From: an uncultured bacterium
GTDB taxonomy: Bacteria; Bacillota; Clostridia; Oscillospirales; Oscillospiraceae
Assembly: GCA_905214155.1 (NCBI GenBank)
Contig: CAJMLC010000028.1
Location: 1-15,284 of the forward strand
Direction: 5' to 3'
DNA: 15,284 nt
The notes under the pieces were generated by a model. That model was not told the origin of the DNA. It ran no database searches and was given only the letters and a program-made list of their open reading frames with translations. Shown here piece by piece: positions 1 through 7,027 of the stretch; position 1 is the stretch's first letter, and each line of letters begins with the position of its first letter. The position numbers were made by a program, and so were the translations under genes.

Positions 1-18
1 TTTTATTGCATTGAAAAT

Positions 19-171
19 CTAATTGTCCTTTGTAAGCCGGTTCACCAAATTCAGGACCAGCAGCAGATCATCATCGGTCAAATCTTTTAATCCATAAATC
101 CTATACCATATCTCCGAGATACGGAAATACAGACAGCTCTTTGGTGTCTGTGCTGCGAGTACTTGCCATTG
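19..171 (-). pseudogene. Fragment: C-terminal end of an unidentified protein
   Basis: A minus-strand frame is open from the stop codon at 19-21 back to a stop at 172-174. It contains no Met codon, so if it is coding it has lost its 5' end. The last 25 or so codons look protein-like, with an acidic stretch (LTDDD) followed by a Leu/Val-rich amphipathic run ending in KDN. This resembles the C-terminal helix of many small HTH or antitoxin-like proteins, but I cannot assign a family. It overlaps the start of the plus-strand fragment at 141, so at most one of the two extends through 141-171. Confidence 0.22.
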
Positions 172-476
172 TTATCTTTGTTGGAGGCGCCATCGGCGGC
201 TTTGTTTTAGGAAAGCAGTTTTCCAATATTCAGAATGTGTTTGCCACCAGCTATCGCGACCATGTCGATTTCTGTTGGGGAATTGCCGTTGCGGTCTGGC
301 TCTCTGCCATACTTTCCGGCTCACTTCTGTTTGCACTACGCGAAGTTCTGATGATATTGCAGCTCCATCAAATGCAGAGCTATACAATCGGCGGCAGACG
401 TTATTTTCCGAACAGGTCGCTGTGCGTCACGGTGCGGGTCAAGGTCAGCACCAGCACTTCATCCTCGATATGGTAG
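141..476 (+). pseudogene. Remnant of a small two-TM membrane protein
   Basis: The frame opens at a TTG codon and carries two hydrophobic segments, roughly residues 5-24 and 46-67, separated by a short polar loop. The sequence just before and after the TTG (GNTDSSLVSVLRVLA) resembles small two-helix membrane proteins that I recall from clostridia, whose function is unknown. The family-like part ends near residue 80 (about position 385). The rest of the frame is antisense to the 3' end of the toxin gene, which argues that the native C-terminus is lost. No Met or clear ribosome site precedes the conserved block, so the N-terminus may be lost too. I read it as a decayed fragment; a short TTG-started gene is the alternative. 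Confidence 0.35.
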
Positions 477-690
477 ATCAGCAGCCAACCGGGAGGACAT
501 GACACTCACGGTGTCCGACCCAATTTCCGGTCAGCGCGTGATCCTTGTGCTTTTCGGGGAGCGCTTCACCCATTGCAAGGGCGGCGATCACTTCCTCCAG
601 CAGCTCGATTTTCAGGCCGCGCTTCATCGCCAGCTTGAAATCCTTTTTGAACTGCGTGGTGGGCTTGACGGTGTATTTTGTTTTTCTCAT
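401..690 (-). pseudogene. yafQ: YafQ-family mRNA interferase toxin, frameshifted
   Basis: The gene starts at the ATG 690-688, which overlaps the antitoxin stop as ATGA. It encodes a RelE/ParE-fold toxin of the YafQ branch, a family of ribosome-dependent mRNA endonucleases. The first frame reads MRKTKYTV...DHALTGNW...RECHV and then hits a TGA at 480-478. A different frame picks up immediately with GWLLIYHIEDEVLVLTLTR and ends in THSDLFGK with TAA at 403-401. The two parts together are 290 nt. One added base would give 291 nt and 96 residues, the usual YafQ length. The shift therefore looks like a single missing base near 488-500. The catalytic positions (His of DHAL, His of ECH, His and Phe of THSDLF) are all present once joined. 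A sequencing error is possible. Confidence 0.8.
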
Positions 691-965
691 GCTTTCAGGT
701 CTGCAAAGAGTTCATCCAGATCGTTGTATCCTTTCACGGACGGATCTTTTGCAATCCGTTCTGCCTCCAACATGGCGGCAATCGTTTCCTTGTTGGGCTG
801 ATTGAGAGAAATGTCAAACGGAATACGGCCCTTGCGGAGTGACTGGCGAACAAAAACATTGAACGCCGTGGACAGGTTCATGCCGAGTTCGCCAAAGAGC
901 GCGTCGGCCTGTGCTTTCAAATCCGAATCCATGCGGATGCTGATATTCGTGGTGGAGCCAGCCAT
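687..965 (-). CDS. dinJ: RelB/DinJ-family antitoxin
   Basis: A 92-residue protein. Residues 5-47 have the ribbon-helix-helix pattern of RelB/DinJ antitoxins (a beta strand NISIRMD, then two helices ending in FVRQSLRKGRIPF), which makes a DNA-binding dimer. The acidic C-terminal half (about 60-92, DLDELFADLKA) would wrap and inhibit the toxin. An AAGGAGATGG ribosome site lies about 8 nt before the ATG. The stop codon overlaps the toxin start by 4 nt, the normal translational coupling in these modules. Because the partner toxin is frameshifted, this antitoxin may now be an orphan. Autoregulation through the repeats at 1008-1046 is inferred from the family. Confidence 0.88.
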   Translation of the reverse strand: MAGSTTNISIRMDSDLKAQADALFGELGMNLSTAFNVFVRQSLRKGRIPFDISLNQPNKETIAAMLEAERIAKDPSVKGYNDLDELFADLKA

Positions 966-994
966 AAAACCATCTCCTTCCTGCTGGTGCGTAT

Positions 995-1046
995 AGTATA
1001 TGCTGTTTGCACGAAAAAATCAATACACTGCACGAAAAATCCAATA
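995..1046 (-). promoter_or_regulatory. Toxin-antitoxin promoter with tandem operator repeats
   Basis: On the minus strand a -35 TTGATT (1023-1018) and a -10 TATACT (1000-995) are separated by exactly 17 nt. Two near-identical 18-bp direct repeats, 1008-1025 and 1029-1046 (17 of 18 bases match), start 21 bp apart, about two helical turns. The first repeat covers the -35 element. This is where a ribbon-helix-helix antitoxin would be expected to bind and repress its own operon. The promoter is seen directly; the operator role is inferred. Confidence 0.65.
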
Positions 1047-1107
1047 TAATATACGGGCACTATTTACGTTTTGCGCTGGACTTAGAATCAGGAATACAGC
1101 GGGGTGC

Positions 1108-1136
1108 TTGCTTTTTACATGAAATTTTGTTATGAT
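1108..1136 (+). promoter_or_regulatory. Promoter for amidohydrolase-tetR operon
   Basis: A -35 TTGCTT (1108-1113), a 17-nt spacer and a -10 TATGAT (1131-1136). TG at 1128-1129 makes this an extended -10. It lies 32 nt before the amidohydrolase ATG. Confidence 0.55.
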
Positions 1137-1168
1137 GTGGGCGAAAACGCGGGAAAAGAGGCAGAGAA

Positions 1169-2023
1169 ATGTACTGCGACTGTCACATCCACATGGCGCT
1201 GGACGGCTCCGACTGGAAGGCGGCGCTCGCCCGGCACAAGACCGCGCCGGACGAGGCGTTCATCCGGGCAACGCTGAAAAACTATCAGGCACTCGGCTTC
1301 GATTTTCTGAGAGACGGCGGCGACCGCTGGGGCGCGGGGGAATTTGCGGCGAAGATCGCGGCGGAATACGGTATTCGGTACCGGACGCCGTGTTTTCCCA
1401 TCTATAAAAAAGGCCACTACGGCAGCTTCATCGGGCGCGGGTATGAGACGCTGGACGAGTTCCGCGCGCTGGTGCGCGAGGTCAAGGGGTGCGGCGGGCA
1501 CTTCATCAAGATCATGATCTCGGGCCTGATGGACTTCAATCACTACGGCGTGCTGACCGATACGCCGATGGCAGCAAGCGAGATCGCGGCGCTGGCAGAC
1601 ATTGCACATGAAGCGGGGTTCGCCGTGATGGCGCATGCGAACGGGGACGCAGCGGTCTCTGCGGCCATTGCTGCGGGGATCGACTCGGTGGAGCATGGGG
1701 CGTATCTCACAGAGGAGACACTGCACCAGCTCGCAGAGAGCCGGACGGTCTGGGTTCCAACACTGGCGACGATCGGCAATCTGATCGGTGAAGGGCGGTT
1801 CCCGGACGAGGCCGTGCAGCCTCTGCTGGCCTATCAGGAGAAGGCCGTGGCGAAGGCGACGTCGCTGGGCGCGTTCATCGCGCCGGGGAGCGACGCGGGG
1901 GCCTGGGCCGTGCCGCACGGCAAAGGCGGACTGGACGAACAGCACTGGCTGCGTGAGGCCCTCGGTGAAGATGCCGTTGAAACCCTCAAACGCGGCGCGG
2001 CGGAGATCAAGCGAAGATTCTGA
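1169..2023 (+). CDS. Amidohydrolase-superfamily metal-dependent hydrolase
   Basis: A 284-residue protein with the metal-ligand set of the amidohydrolase TIM barrel: the HxH pair at His6 and His8 (CHIHM), a candidate carbamylated Lys114 (FIKIM), His156 (MAHAN), His176 (VEHGA) and the catalytic Asp242 (GSDAG). This resembles the imidazolonepropionase/prolidase-like branch, which hydrolyses cyclic amides or dipeptides, but the substrate cannot be read from sequence. At 284 residues it is shorter than typical members (about 380-420), and the small N-terminal beta-sandwich domain is absent because the HxH motif starts at residue 6. There is no signal peptide, so it is cytosolic. An AAGAGG site lies 7 nt before the ATG. 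The tetR gene follows after 13 nt, so the two are probably cotranscribed. The putP symporter downstream makes a peptide or proline-related substrate plausible, but that is only inference. Confidence 0.82.
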   Translation: MYCDCHIHMALDGSDWKAALARHKTAPDEAFIRATLKNYQALGFDFLRDGGDRWGAGEFAAKIAAEYGIRYRTPCFPIYKKGHYGSFIGRGYETLDEFRALVREVKGCGGHFIKIMISGLMDFNHYGVLTDTPMAASEIAALADIAHEAGFAVMAHANGDAAVSAAIAAGIDSVEHGAYLTEETLHQLAESRTVWVPTLATIGNLIGEGRFPDEAVQPLLAYQEKAVAKATSLGAFIAPGSDAGAWAVPHGKGGLDEQHWLREALGEDAVETLKRGAAEIKRRF

Positions 2024-2036
2024 AAGAAGGTGCGCC

Positions 2037-2624
2037 ATGGGCGGCAAGAAAACGAAAACGACAAAGAAGAAGATCGTCTCTGCCGCGTGGCGGCTGTTCT
2101 ACGAGCAGGGGTATGACAACACGACGGTGGACGACATCGTGGAGGAATCGGGGACGTCAAAGGGGTCGTTCTACCACTATTTTGACGGGAAGGATGCGCT
2201 GCTGAGTTCACTGTCGATCCTGTTCGACGAGAAGTATGAGGAGCTCTGGCCCGGCATCCCGGTGGAGATGGACAGTTTGGAGAAGCTGGCGTATCTGACG
2301 CGGGAGCTGTTCGGCTTCATTGAGGACACGGTCTCGCTGGAACTGCTGGCGCGGCTGTTTTCCTCGCAGCTCATCACGAAGGGCGAGCGGCACCTGCTCG
2401 ACCACAGCCGGGTCTATTACCGCGTGCTGCGGACGATCCTCGCCGAGGGGCAGCAGCGCGGACAGATCCGCGGCGACGTGACAGTGAACGAGCTGTCGAA
2501 GCTCTATGCGCTGCTCGAGCGCGGGCTGATGTACGACTGGTGCATCTGCAACGGCGACTATTCGCTGAAATCCTACGCCGAGCGCACGATGCCGATGCTG
2601 CTCGCGGCCTTTCAGAAAAAATAA
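2037..2624 (+). CDS. TetR/AcrR-family transcriptional regulator
   Basis: A 195-residue protein. Residues about 10-56 form the TetR DNA-binding domain, with the signature helix-turn-helix from TTVDDIVEESG to SKGSFYHYF at 29-49. The remaining 140 residues are the helical ligand-binding and dimerisation part, which is variable and gives no ligand. The ATG at 2037 was chosen because AGAAGG lies 6 nt before it and family members begin with such a short Lys-rich tail; upstream in-frame codons lie inside the amidohydrolase gene. It sits 13 nt after the amidohydrolase and about 190 nt before putP. It probably controls its own operon, the symporter or both, as local TetR proteins usually do. The strongest operator-like sequences nearby are in 2659-2755. 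Confidence 0.9.
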   Translation: MGGKKTKTTKKKIVSAAWRLFYEQGYDNTTVDDIVEESGTSKGSFYHYFDGKDALLSSLSILFDEKYEELWPGIPVEMDSLEKLAYLTRELFGFIEDTVSLELLARLFSSQLITKGERHLLDHSRVYYRVLRTILAEGQQRGQIRGDVTVNELSKLYALLERGLMYDWCICNGDYSLKSYAERTMPMLLAAFQKK

Positions 2625-2658
2625 ATCTTTTCTGTCTGAAAATCGTGCTGAGAAAAGT

Positions 2659-2696
2659 ACGGAATTTGTACGGTAAAGTTTTCGATCAGATATAAT
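2659..2696 (+). promoter_or_regulatory. Probable putP promoter with GTACGG repeat
   Basis: A perfect -10 TATAAT lies at 2691-2696. The best -35 is TTGTAC at 2666-2671, which gives a long 19-nt spacer, so activity may be weak or regulated. GTACGG occurs twice, 2657-2662 and 2668-2673, 11 bp apart and across the -35 region. These are candidate operator half-sites for the TetR protein encoded just upstream. The -10 is clear; the rest is inference. Confidence 0.45.
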
Positions 2697-2709
2697 GGAA
2701 TTTTAACAA

Positions 2710-2755
2710 AATGCAGAACGGAGTATAGACTATGGTCTATACTCCGTTCTGCATT
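2710..2755. repeat. Perfect 21-bp inverted repeat, TATG loop, in putP leader
   Basis: The left arm 2710-2730 and right arm 2735-2755 are perfect complements, separated by the 4-nt loop TATG. The hairpin begins about 7 nt after the start predicted from the TATAAT at 2691. A T5 run comes only 8 nt after the stem (2764-2768), so this is not a textbook terminator. It could be a 5' mRNA stabiliser, a regulated hairpin, a large palindromic operator, or the end of the tetR transcript. Confidence 0.85.
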
Positions 2756-2814
2756 GCAGTCTATTTTTCGTTGTGCTATCATATCGCCAGAATTTTTTGG
2801 GAGTGTATCACATC

Positions 2815-4317
2815 ATGAACAACGGCGAAGTATTGGCATTTGTATTGTATTTCATCCTGATGCTTGGCATCGGCGTCTTTTTCTTCTTCAAAGAGCGCGG
2901 CGCGGGCGAAAAGGAATATTTCCTCGGCGGGCGCAGCATGGGCCCGTGGGTCACGGCGATGAGCGCGCAGGCGTCCGACATGTCGGCGTGGCTGCTGATG
3001 GGCCTGCCGGGCAGCATCCTGGCCTTCGGCTTTGGCCAGATCTGGATCGGCATCGGCCTCGCCATCGGCACGGCCCTGAACTGGATCCTGGTCGCGCGGC
3101 GGCTGCGCTGCTTCTCCGAGGCGGCGAAGGACTCCATCACGCTGCCGCAGTATCTCTCGAACCGTTTTGCGACGAAGAGCCTTGCCTTGCAGATCATCTG
3201 CGCGGTCATCTTCCTCGTGTGCTTCACGATCTATGTGGCGTCGGCGTTCGTCTCCGGCGCGACGGTGTTCACGACGGTCTTCCCGAGCCTGTCGAACCAG
3301 ACGGCGATGTTGATCTTCGCGGCCATCATGATCCTCTACACGTTCCTCGGCGGCTTCAAGGCCGTGTGCTGGACGGACTTTTTCCAGGGGCTGCTGATGC
3401 TGGTGGCCGTGCTGGCGATCCCGATCATGATCGTGGCGACGGAGCAGCTGGACACCGGCCTGCTCTCGAAGGTCATCGTCGGCAATGACGGCACGGAATA
3501 TGCCTTCGGCAGCAGCCTGTTCACGGCCAGCTGGAAGGACATCGCCTCCGGCCTCGCGTGGGGGCTCGGCTACTTCGGTATGCCGCACATCATCGTGCGC
3601 TTTATGTCGATCGAGAAGGCATCGATGGTGAAAAAGAGCGCGACGGTCGCCATCATTTGGGTTATCCTGTCGCTCGGCTCCGTGTGCCTGATCGCGTATT
3701 TCGGACGGATGTTGGTGGCGGAGGAGCTGCTGGCGAATGGGATGCAGAAGACCATCTTCATCACACTGGCGCGGCGGCTGTTCCCGGCGTTCATCGCGGG
3801 CGTGCTGCTCGCGGCGATCATGGCGGCATCCATGTCCACGGCGGACAGCCAGCTGCTGGTCGCGTCCAGCTCATTCACGTCGGACATCTACAAGCCCGCG
3901 TTCCGCAAGAACGCCTCGGACAAGGAGATCCTGTGGGTCGGGCGTGTGGTCGTGCTGGTGGTCGCGGTGGTGGCCTACATCATTGCTTCGAACCGCGGCG
4001 AGGGCGCACAGGCCATCATGAACATGGTGGAGAACGCATGGGGCGGCTTCGGCTCGGCGTTCGGCCCGGTGGTGCTGCTGTCGCTGTTCTGGCGGCGTTT
4101 CACGTACCGCGGCGCGATCGCGGGTGTGGTCGGCGGCGCGCTGGTCGATGTGCTGTGGTACAGCTTCCTGTCGGCCTCGACGGGCATCTACGAGCTGCTG
4201 CCCGGCTTCATCGCAGGCATGCTCTGCGCGGTGATCGCGACGCTGCTCGACAAGGCCCCGGCCAAGGATGTCACCGACATCTACGACAAGGCTACGGCGC
4301 TGCTGAAAGAAGACTGA
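2815..4317 (+). CDS. putP: Sodium/proline symporter (SSS family, PutP-like)
   Basis: A 500-residue membrane protein with about 13 hydrophobic segments, close to the 502 residues of E. coli PutP. It carries the family's Na+ and proline motif after TM2 (SAQASDMSAWLLMGLPG) and the second Na+ motif in TM9 (MAASMSTADSQLLVASS), where adjacent Ser and Thr bind sodium. The FLGGR and QLLVASSSFTSDIYK stretches also match PutP. It should import proline, or a related solute, with Na+. The ATG at 2815 was chosen because it gives the normal N-terminus and has GGGAG about 11 nt before it; an in-frame GTG at 2773 has no ribosome site. The gene follows tetR in the same direction but has its own promoter and a GC-rich terminator. 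Confidence 0.92.
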   Translation: MNNGEVLAFVLYFILMLGIGVFFFFKERGAGEKEYFLGGRSMGPWVTAMSAQASDMSAWLLMGLPGSILAFGFGQIWIGIGLAIGTALNWILVARRLRCFSEAAKDSITLPQYLSNRFATKSLALQIICAVIFLVCFTIYVASAFVSGATVFTTVFPSLSNQTAMLIFAAIMILYTFLGGFKAVCWTDFFQGLLMLVAVLAIPIMIVATEQLDTGLLSKVIVGNDGTEYAFGSSLFTASWKDIASGLAWGLGYFGMPHIIVRFMSIEKASMVKKSATVAIIWVILSLGSVCLIAYFGRMLVAEELLANGMQKTIFITLARRLFPAFIAGVLLAAIMAASMSTADSQLLVASSSFTSDIYKPAFRKNASDKEILWVGRVVVLVVAVVAYIIASNRGEGAQAIMNMVENAWGGFGSAFGPVVLLSLFWRRFTYRGAIAGVVGGALVDVLWYSFLSASTGIYELLPGFIAGMLCAVIATLLDKAPAKDVTDIYDKATALLKED

Positions 4318-4339
4318 AAGAGAATTGAAAGAAATACGC

Positions 4340-4369
4340 CCCCCGGCCTGCATCGCGGGCCGGGGGTTT
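4340..4369 (+). terminator. Intrinsic terminator after putP
   Basis: A 9-bp GC stem, CCCCCGGCC (4340-4348) with GGCCGGGGG (4358-4366), a 9-nt loop and a short TTT. The T-run is weak but the stem is strong and lies 22 nt after the putP stop. Confidence 0.65.
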
Positions 4370-4389
4370 GCTGTGTTCTGGAATTTTGT

Positions 4390-4417
4390 TGTAGGGGCAA
4401 AAGGCTCTGTTTGCCCA
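4390..4417 (+). repeat. Intergenic hairpin repeat, TGTAGGGGC family, copy 1
   Basis: Begins TGTAGGGGC and folds as GGGCAAA (4395-4401) with TTTGCCC (4410-4416) around a loop containing CTCTG. It matches the copy at 7849-7876 in the opposite orientation (TGTAGGGGC...CTCTGT..GCCC). The stem bases differ in a compensatory way, which supports a conserved fold. Confidence 0.55.
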
Positions 4418-4433
4418 ATCCTCGCCGCAGCGG

Positions 4434-4461
4434 AAAAGGCCCCTTTTAAGTAGAGGGGGCC
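4434..4461 (-). terminator. Intrinsic terminator after znu operon
   Basis: On the minus strand GGCCCC (4461-4456) pairs with GGGGCC (4443-4438) around a 12-nt AT-rich loop, followed by TTTT (4437-4434). It begins 17 nt after the znuB stop. Confidence 0.65.
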
Positions 4462-4477
4462 ATTGGATACCGTTTGA

Positions 4478-5317
4478 TCAGGCGCGGGTACGGCGGAGGG
4501 CAAACGTCACGGCGAAGAAGAGCGCGAGCAGCAGCGCGATCGTCGCGCCCGCTGAACAGCCAAGGTAATAGGCGAGGATCAATCCCGCGACCGAGGCAAC
4601 GAGCGCGCCGAGCACGGAAAACAGGTGATACTGCCGGACATTTTTCGCGACGTTGCGCGCCGAGGCCGCCGGGAGGACGAGCAGCGAGTTGATGACCATG
4701 AGACCCACCCAGCTCATCGCGAGCGTGACGACGACGGCAATGACGACCGTGAAAAGCGTCTCGTTCCGCGCGGTCTTCACGCCGCGCGAGGAGGCCAGCT
4801 GTGGATGGATGGCCGTCAGGATCAGCTGATTGGAGCAGAGCACCCAGAGGGCTGCGACCGCCAGCAGCACGAGCGCGAGCGCGCCGATCTCGCCGGGCGT
4901 GACGGAGAGAATGTCGCCGATCAGGTATTTATTGAATTTGGTAAAGCTCCCGCCGCCCATCGTGGCGATGAAGATGCCGAGGGCGACCGCCGTCGACGAA
5001 AAGACGCCGATGATCGTGTCCGCCGACTGGCTCGACCGGCTGCGCACGAACGAGAACAGCAGCGCGAACGCCACCGCCAGCCCGACAGCCCACCAGATCG
5101 GCAGCGCCGCGCCGCAGAGCACGCCGATGGCAATGCCTGTGAAGCCGGAATGGCCGAGCGCGTCGGAGAAAAAGCTCATCTTGCCCGTGACGATCATCGT
5201 GGAGAGCAGGCCGAAGAGCGGCGCCATGACGATGACGGCGAGCAGCGCGTTTTTCATGAAATTCATCGACAAGAACTCTGCGCCGAGCGCGTCGCAGAGG
5301 GCATACCAGAGGGTCAT
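4478..5317 (-). CDS. znuB: Zinc/manganese ABC transporter permease (ZnuB-like)
   Basis: A 279-residue integral membrane protein with about eight hydrophobic segments, the usual size for the ABC-3 permease family (ZnuB, MntB). It forms the channel of a metal importer with the ATPase encoded just upstream. The family's conserved loop that contacts the ATPase is visible around ASSRGVKTARNETL, and the following WVGLMVINSLLVLPAA stretch is typical. The ATG at 5317 was chosen because it overlaps the znuC stop as ATGA and has GGGAGGTGG 8 nt before it; the frame stays open further upstream but only inside znuC. It is the last gene of znuA-znuC-znuB and is followed by a terminator. Zinc is the likelier metal for this family; manganese or iron cannot be excluded. 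Confidence 0.88.
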   Translation of the reverse strand: MTLWYALCDALGAEFLSMNFMKNALLAVIVMAPLFGLLSTMIVTGKMSFFSDALGHSGFTGIAIGVLCGAALPIWWAVGLAVAFALLFSFVRSRSSQSADTIIGVFSSTAVALGIFIATMGGGSFTKFNKYLIGDILSVTPGEIGALALVLLAVAALWVLCSNQLILTAIHPQLASSRGVKTARNETLFTVVIAVVVTLAMSWVGLMVINSLLVLPAASARNVAKNVRQYHLFSVLGALVASVAGLILAYYLGCSAGATIALLLALFFAVTFALRRTRA

Positions 5318-6075
5318 TCCGCGCCACCTCCCATGTGGAACGCGCGGGCGAACTCGTCCGAGTTCAGTACGTCCAGCGGAGTTCCTTTCTTGATGAGCTT
5401 TCCGCCCGCGAGCAGCACGACCCGGTCGCAATAGCGCGGCAGCATCGAAAAATCGTGCGTGGTCATGAGAATGGAGAGGTCGTATTTTTTGCGGATCTCG
5501 TCAAGCATCTGCATCAGCAGCTCCATGCCCTCGACGTCGACGCCGGAGAGCGGCTCGTCCAGGATCAGGATGTTCGGCATCGGCTCGAGCGCGAGGGCGA
5601 GCAGCACGCGCTGCAGCTCGCCGCCGGAGAGCGTGCCGACGCGCTTGTCGATCAGGCCCTCGCCGTGGACGCGCGTGAGACATTCGGCCACTTTTTCGCG
5701 CATTGCGCGCGTCGGGCGCAAAAACGCCGGGCGCTTGAAGATGCAGCAGGTGAAAAGGTCCATGACGCTGACGGCGTCGGCCGGGTCAAACGTGGGGCTC
5801 TGCGGGACGTAGCCGATGCGGAGCTTTTCCTCGCGGCCGTCGGCGGCGTGGAACGTGATCTTGCCTTCATATTCCCGCTGGCCGAGGATGGCGCGGATGA
5901 GCGTGGATTTGCCCGCGCCGTTCGGGCCGATGAGGGCGACCATCTGACCGCAGTGCATGTGCAGGTTGACGTCGTCCAGCGCGGCCTCGCAGCCGAAGCG
6001 GACGGAGAGATGTTCGATTTTCAGGCAGCAGGCGTGTTCACAGTCGCCGCCGTTCGGGTGTTTGAATGGTATCAT
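5314..6075 (-). CDS. znuC: Zinc/manganese ABC transporter ATPase (ZnuC-like)
   Basis: A 253-residue ABC ATPase with all motifs: Walker A GPNGAGKST (50-58), Q-loop Gln92 (VPQSP), signature LSGGE (149-153), Walker B ILILDEP (169-175) and switch His207 (TTHDF). It powers uptake through ZnuB from the cytosolic face. The first 18 residues are an unusual extra stretch before the ABC core, with Cys12, His14, Cys16 and Cys17, which could bind the transported metal. The start ATG overlaps the znuA stop by 4 nt (ATGA), and the stop overlaps the znuB start in the same way, so the three genes are translationally coupled. ABC metal importers of this family need one of each subunit, and all three are here. 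Confidence 0.92.
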   Translation of the reverse strand: MIPFKHPNGGDCEHACCLKIEHLSVRFGCEAALDDVNLHMHCGQMVALIGPNGAGKSTLIRAILGQREYEGKITFHAADGREEKLRIGYVPQSPTFDPADAVSVMDLFTCCIFKRPAFLRPTRAMREKVAECLTRVHGEGLIDKRVGTLSGGELQRVLLALALEPMPNILILDEPLSGVDVEGMELLMQMLDEIRKKYDLSILMTTHDFSMLPRYCDRVVLLAGGKLIKKGTPLDVLNSDEFARAFHMGGGAE

Positions 6076-6920
6076 CCCAATGCTTCCTTTATGGTGTCGA
6101 TATTCTGGGTCATGGCGGAGAGGTAGTTGACGCTGCTGATGGCAGTGTCGAGCGAGAAGACGGCGCAGCCCGTCTCACGCGCGACAAGCTCCGCGGCGTC
6201 TGCCGTGCCGTTGATCTCGGTGAAAACGGCGGGGATGCCCTGATCTTGCAGGAGGGAAATGATCTCCTCGAGCTCGCGGGCGGAGGGCTCGCTTCCTGCT
6301 TCAATTTCCATGGAGGCGGCAATTTCAAGGCCGAAGGCCTGCGCGAAGTAGGCGAAGCCGTCGTGGAAGGTGACGAGCCTGCGGCAGGAGAGATCGGCAA
6401 GATGCTGCTCGCCGTAGGACTGCAGCTCGTCCAGTTTTTCGCACCAGATGTCCGCGTTTTCCGCGAACAGGGCGGCGTGCTGCGGGTATTCCGCGGCGAG
6501 GGCGGCCTCGACAGTGCGGGTCATGGCGATCATGTTCTCCGGCGCGAGCCAGGTGTGCGGGTCGGATTCGCCCTCCTCGCCGGGCAGGAGCGCCAGACCT
6601 TCAGAAGCGTCGATGACGGCGCGGGAGGTGAGGACGTCGGCCATGAATTCTTCGAGGCCCGCGCCACTGATGACGATGTGCTTCGCCTGCTCGACGGCGC
6701 GCATCTGGTCGACAGAGAGGGCATAGTCGTGGACGCAGGAGACGGGCTCGGAAATGAGCGTCGCGACCGTCAGGCCGCTCCCGGCGGTGACGGCCCCCAC
6801 GACCTGGGCCAGCGGCGCGGTCGTGGCGAGGATGTCGGCAGAGGGGGCGTTGGTCTGCGCGGCGCAGCCGGAAAGCAGCAGCGCCAGCGCCAGAAGGATG
6901 GCAAAAATCCGTTGTTTCAT
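6072..6920 (-). CDS. znuA: Zinc/manganese-binding lipoprotein (ZnuA-like)
   Basis: A 282-residue cluster A-I metal-binding protein. A lipoprotein signal runs to the lipobox LLSGC, with Cys19 as the lipidated residue, so it is anchored outside the membrane. The metal ligands expected for the family are present: His64 (CVHDY), His122 (DPHTW), His186 (TFHDG) and Asp258 (SLDTA). The flexible His-rich loop of many ZnuA proteins is missing; only a short acidic segment (GEEGESD) sits there. The ATG at 6920 was chosen over one 21 nt upstream because the GGAG ribosome site lies between the two, 8 nt before 6920. A TATAAT-like -10 is at 6958-6953 on the minus strand, without a clear -35. I saw no convincing Zur box. 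Zinc is preferred over manganese only by family resemblance. Confidence 0.9.
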   Translation of the reverse strand: MKQRIFAILLALALLLSGCAAQTNAPSADILATTAPLAQVVGAVTAGSGLTVATLISEPVSCVHDYALSVDQMRAVEQAKHIVISGAGLEEFMADVLTSRAVIDASEGLALLPGEEGESDPHTWLAPENMIAMTRTVEAALAAEYPQHAALFAENADIWCEKLDELQSYGEQHLADLSCRRLVTFHDGFAYFAQAFGLEIAASMEIEAGSEPSARELEEIISLLQDQGIPAVFTEINGTADAAELVARETGCAVFSLDTAISSVNYLSAMTQNIDTIKEALG

Positions 6921-7027
6921 TTGAAAAGCTCCATATATCATGTTCTTCCTTCATTATACTAAGGCTGTCAAGCGGTCATAGTTTTTCCGGTTTTGCAGAT
7001 ACTACCGGGGAAAGGATGGATGACACG

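Noticed and set aside
1130..2047. Long open frame antisense to the amidohydrolase
   Set aside because: Arg/Pro/His-rich composition typical of the complement of a GC-rich gene, no ribosome site and no recognisable domain.
2773..2814. GTG start 14 codons upstream for putP
   Set aside because: No ribosome site before it, and it adds a tail absent from PutP proteins; the ATG at 2815 has GGGAG upstream.
4625..6962. Three long plus-strand frames opposite znuB, znuC and znuA
   Set aside because: Biased Arg/Asp/Glu composition and no start signals; the minus-strand genes have all family motifs.
6921..7015. Zur or PerR operator between znuA and rubrerythrin
   Set aside because: Only a -10-like TATAAT was found; no palindrome resembling the known boxes could be supported.
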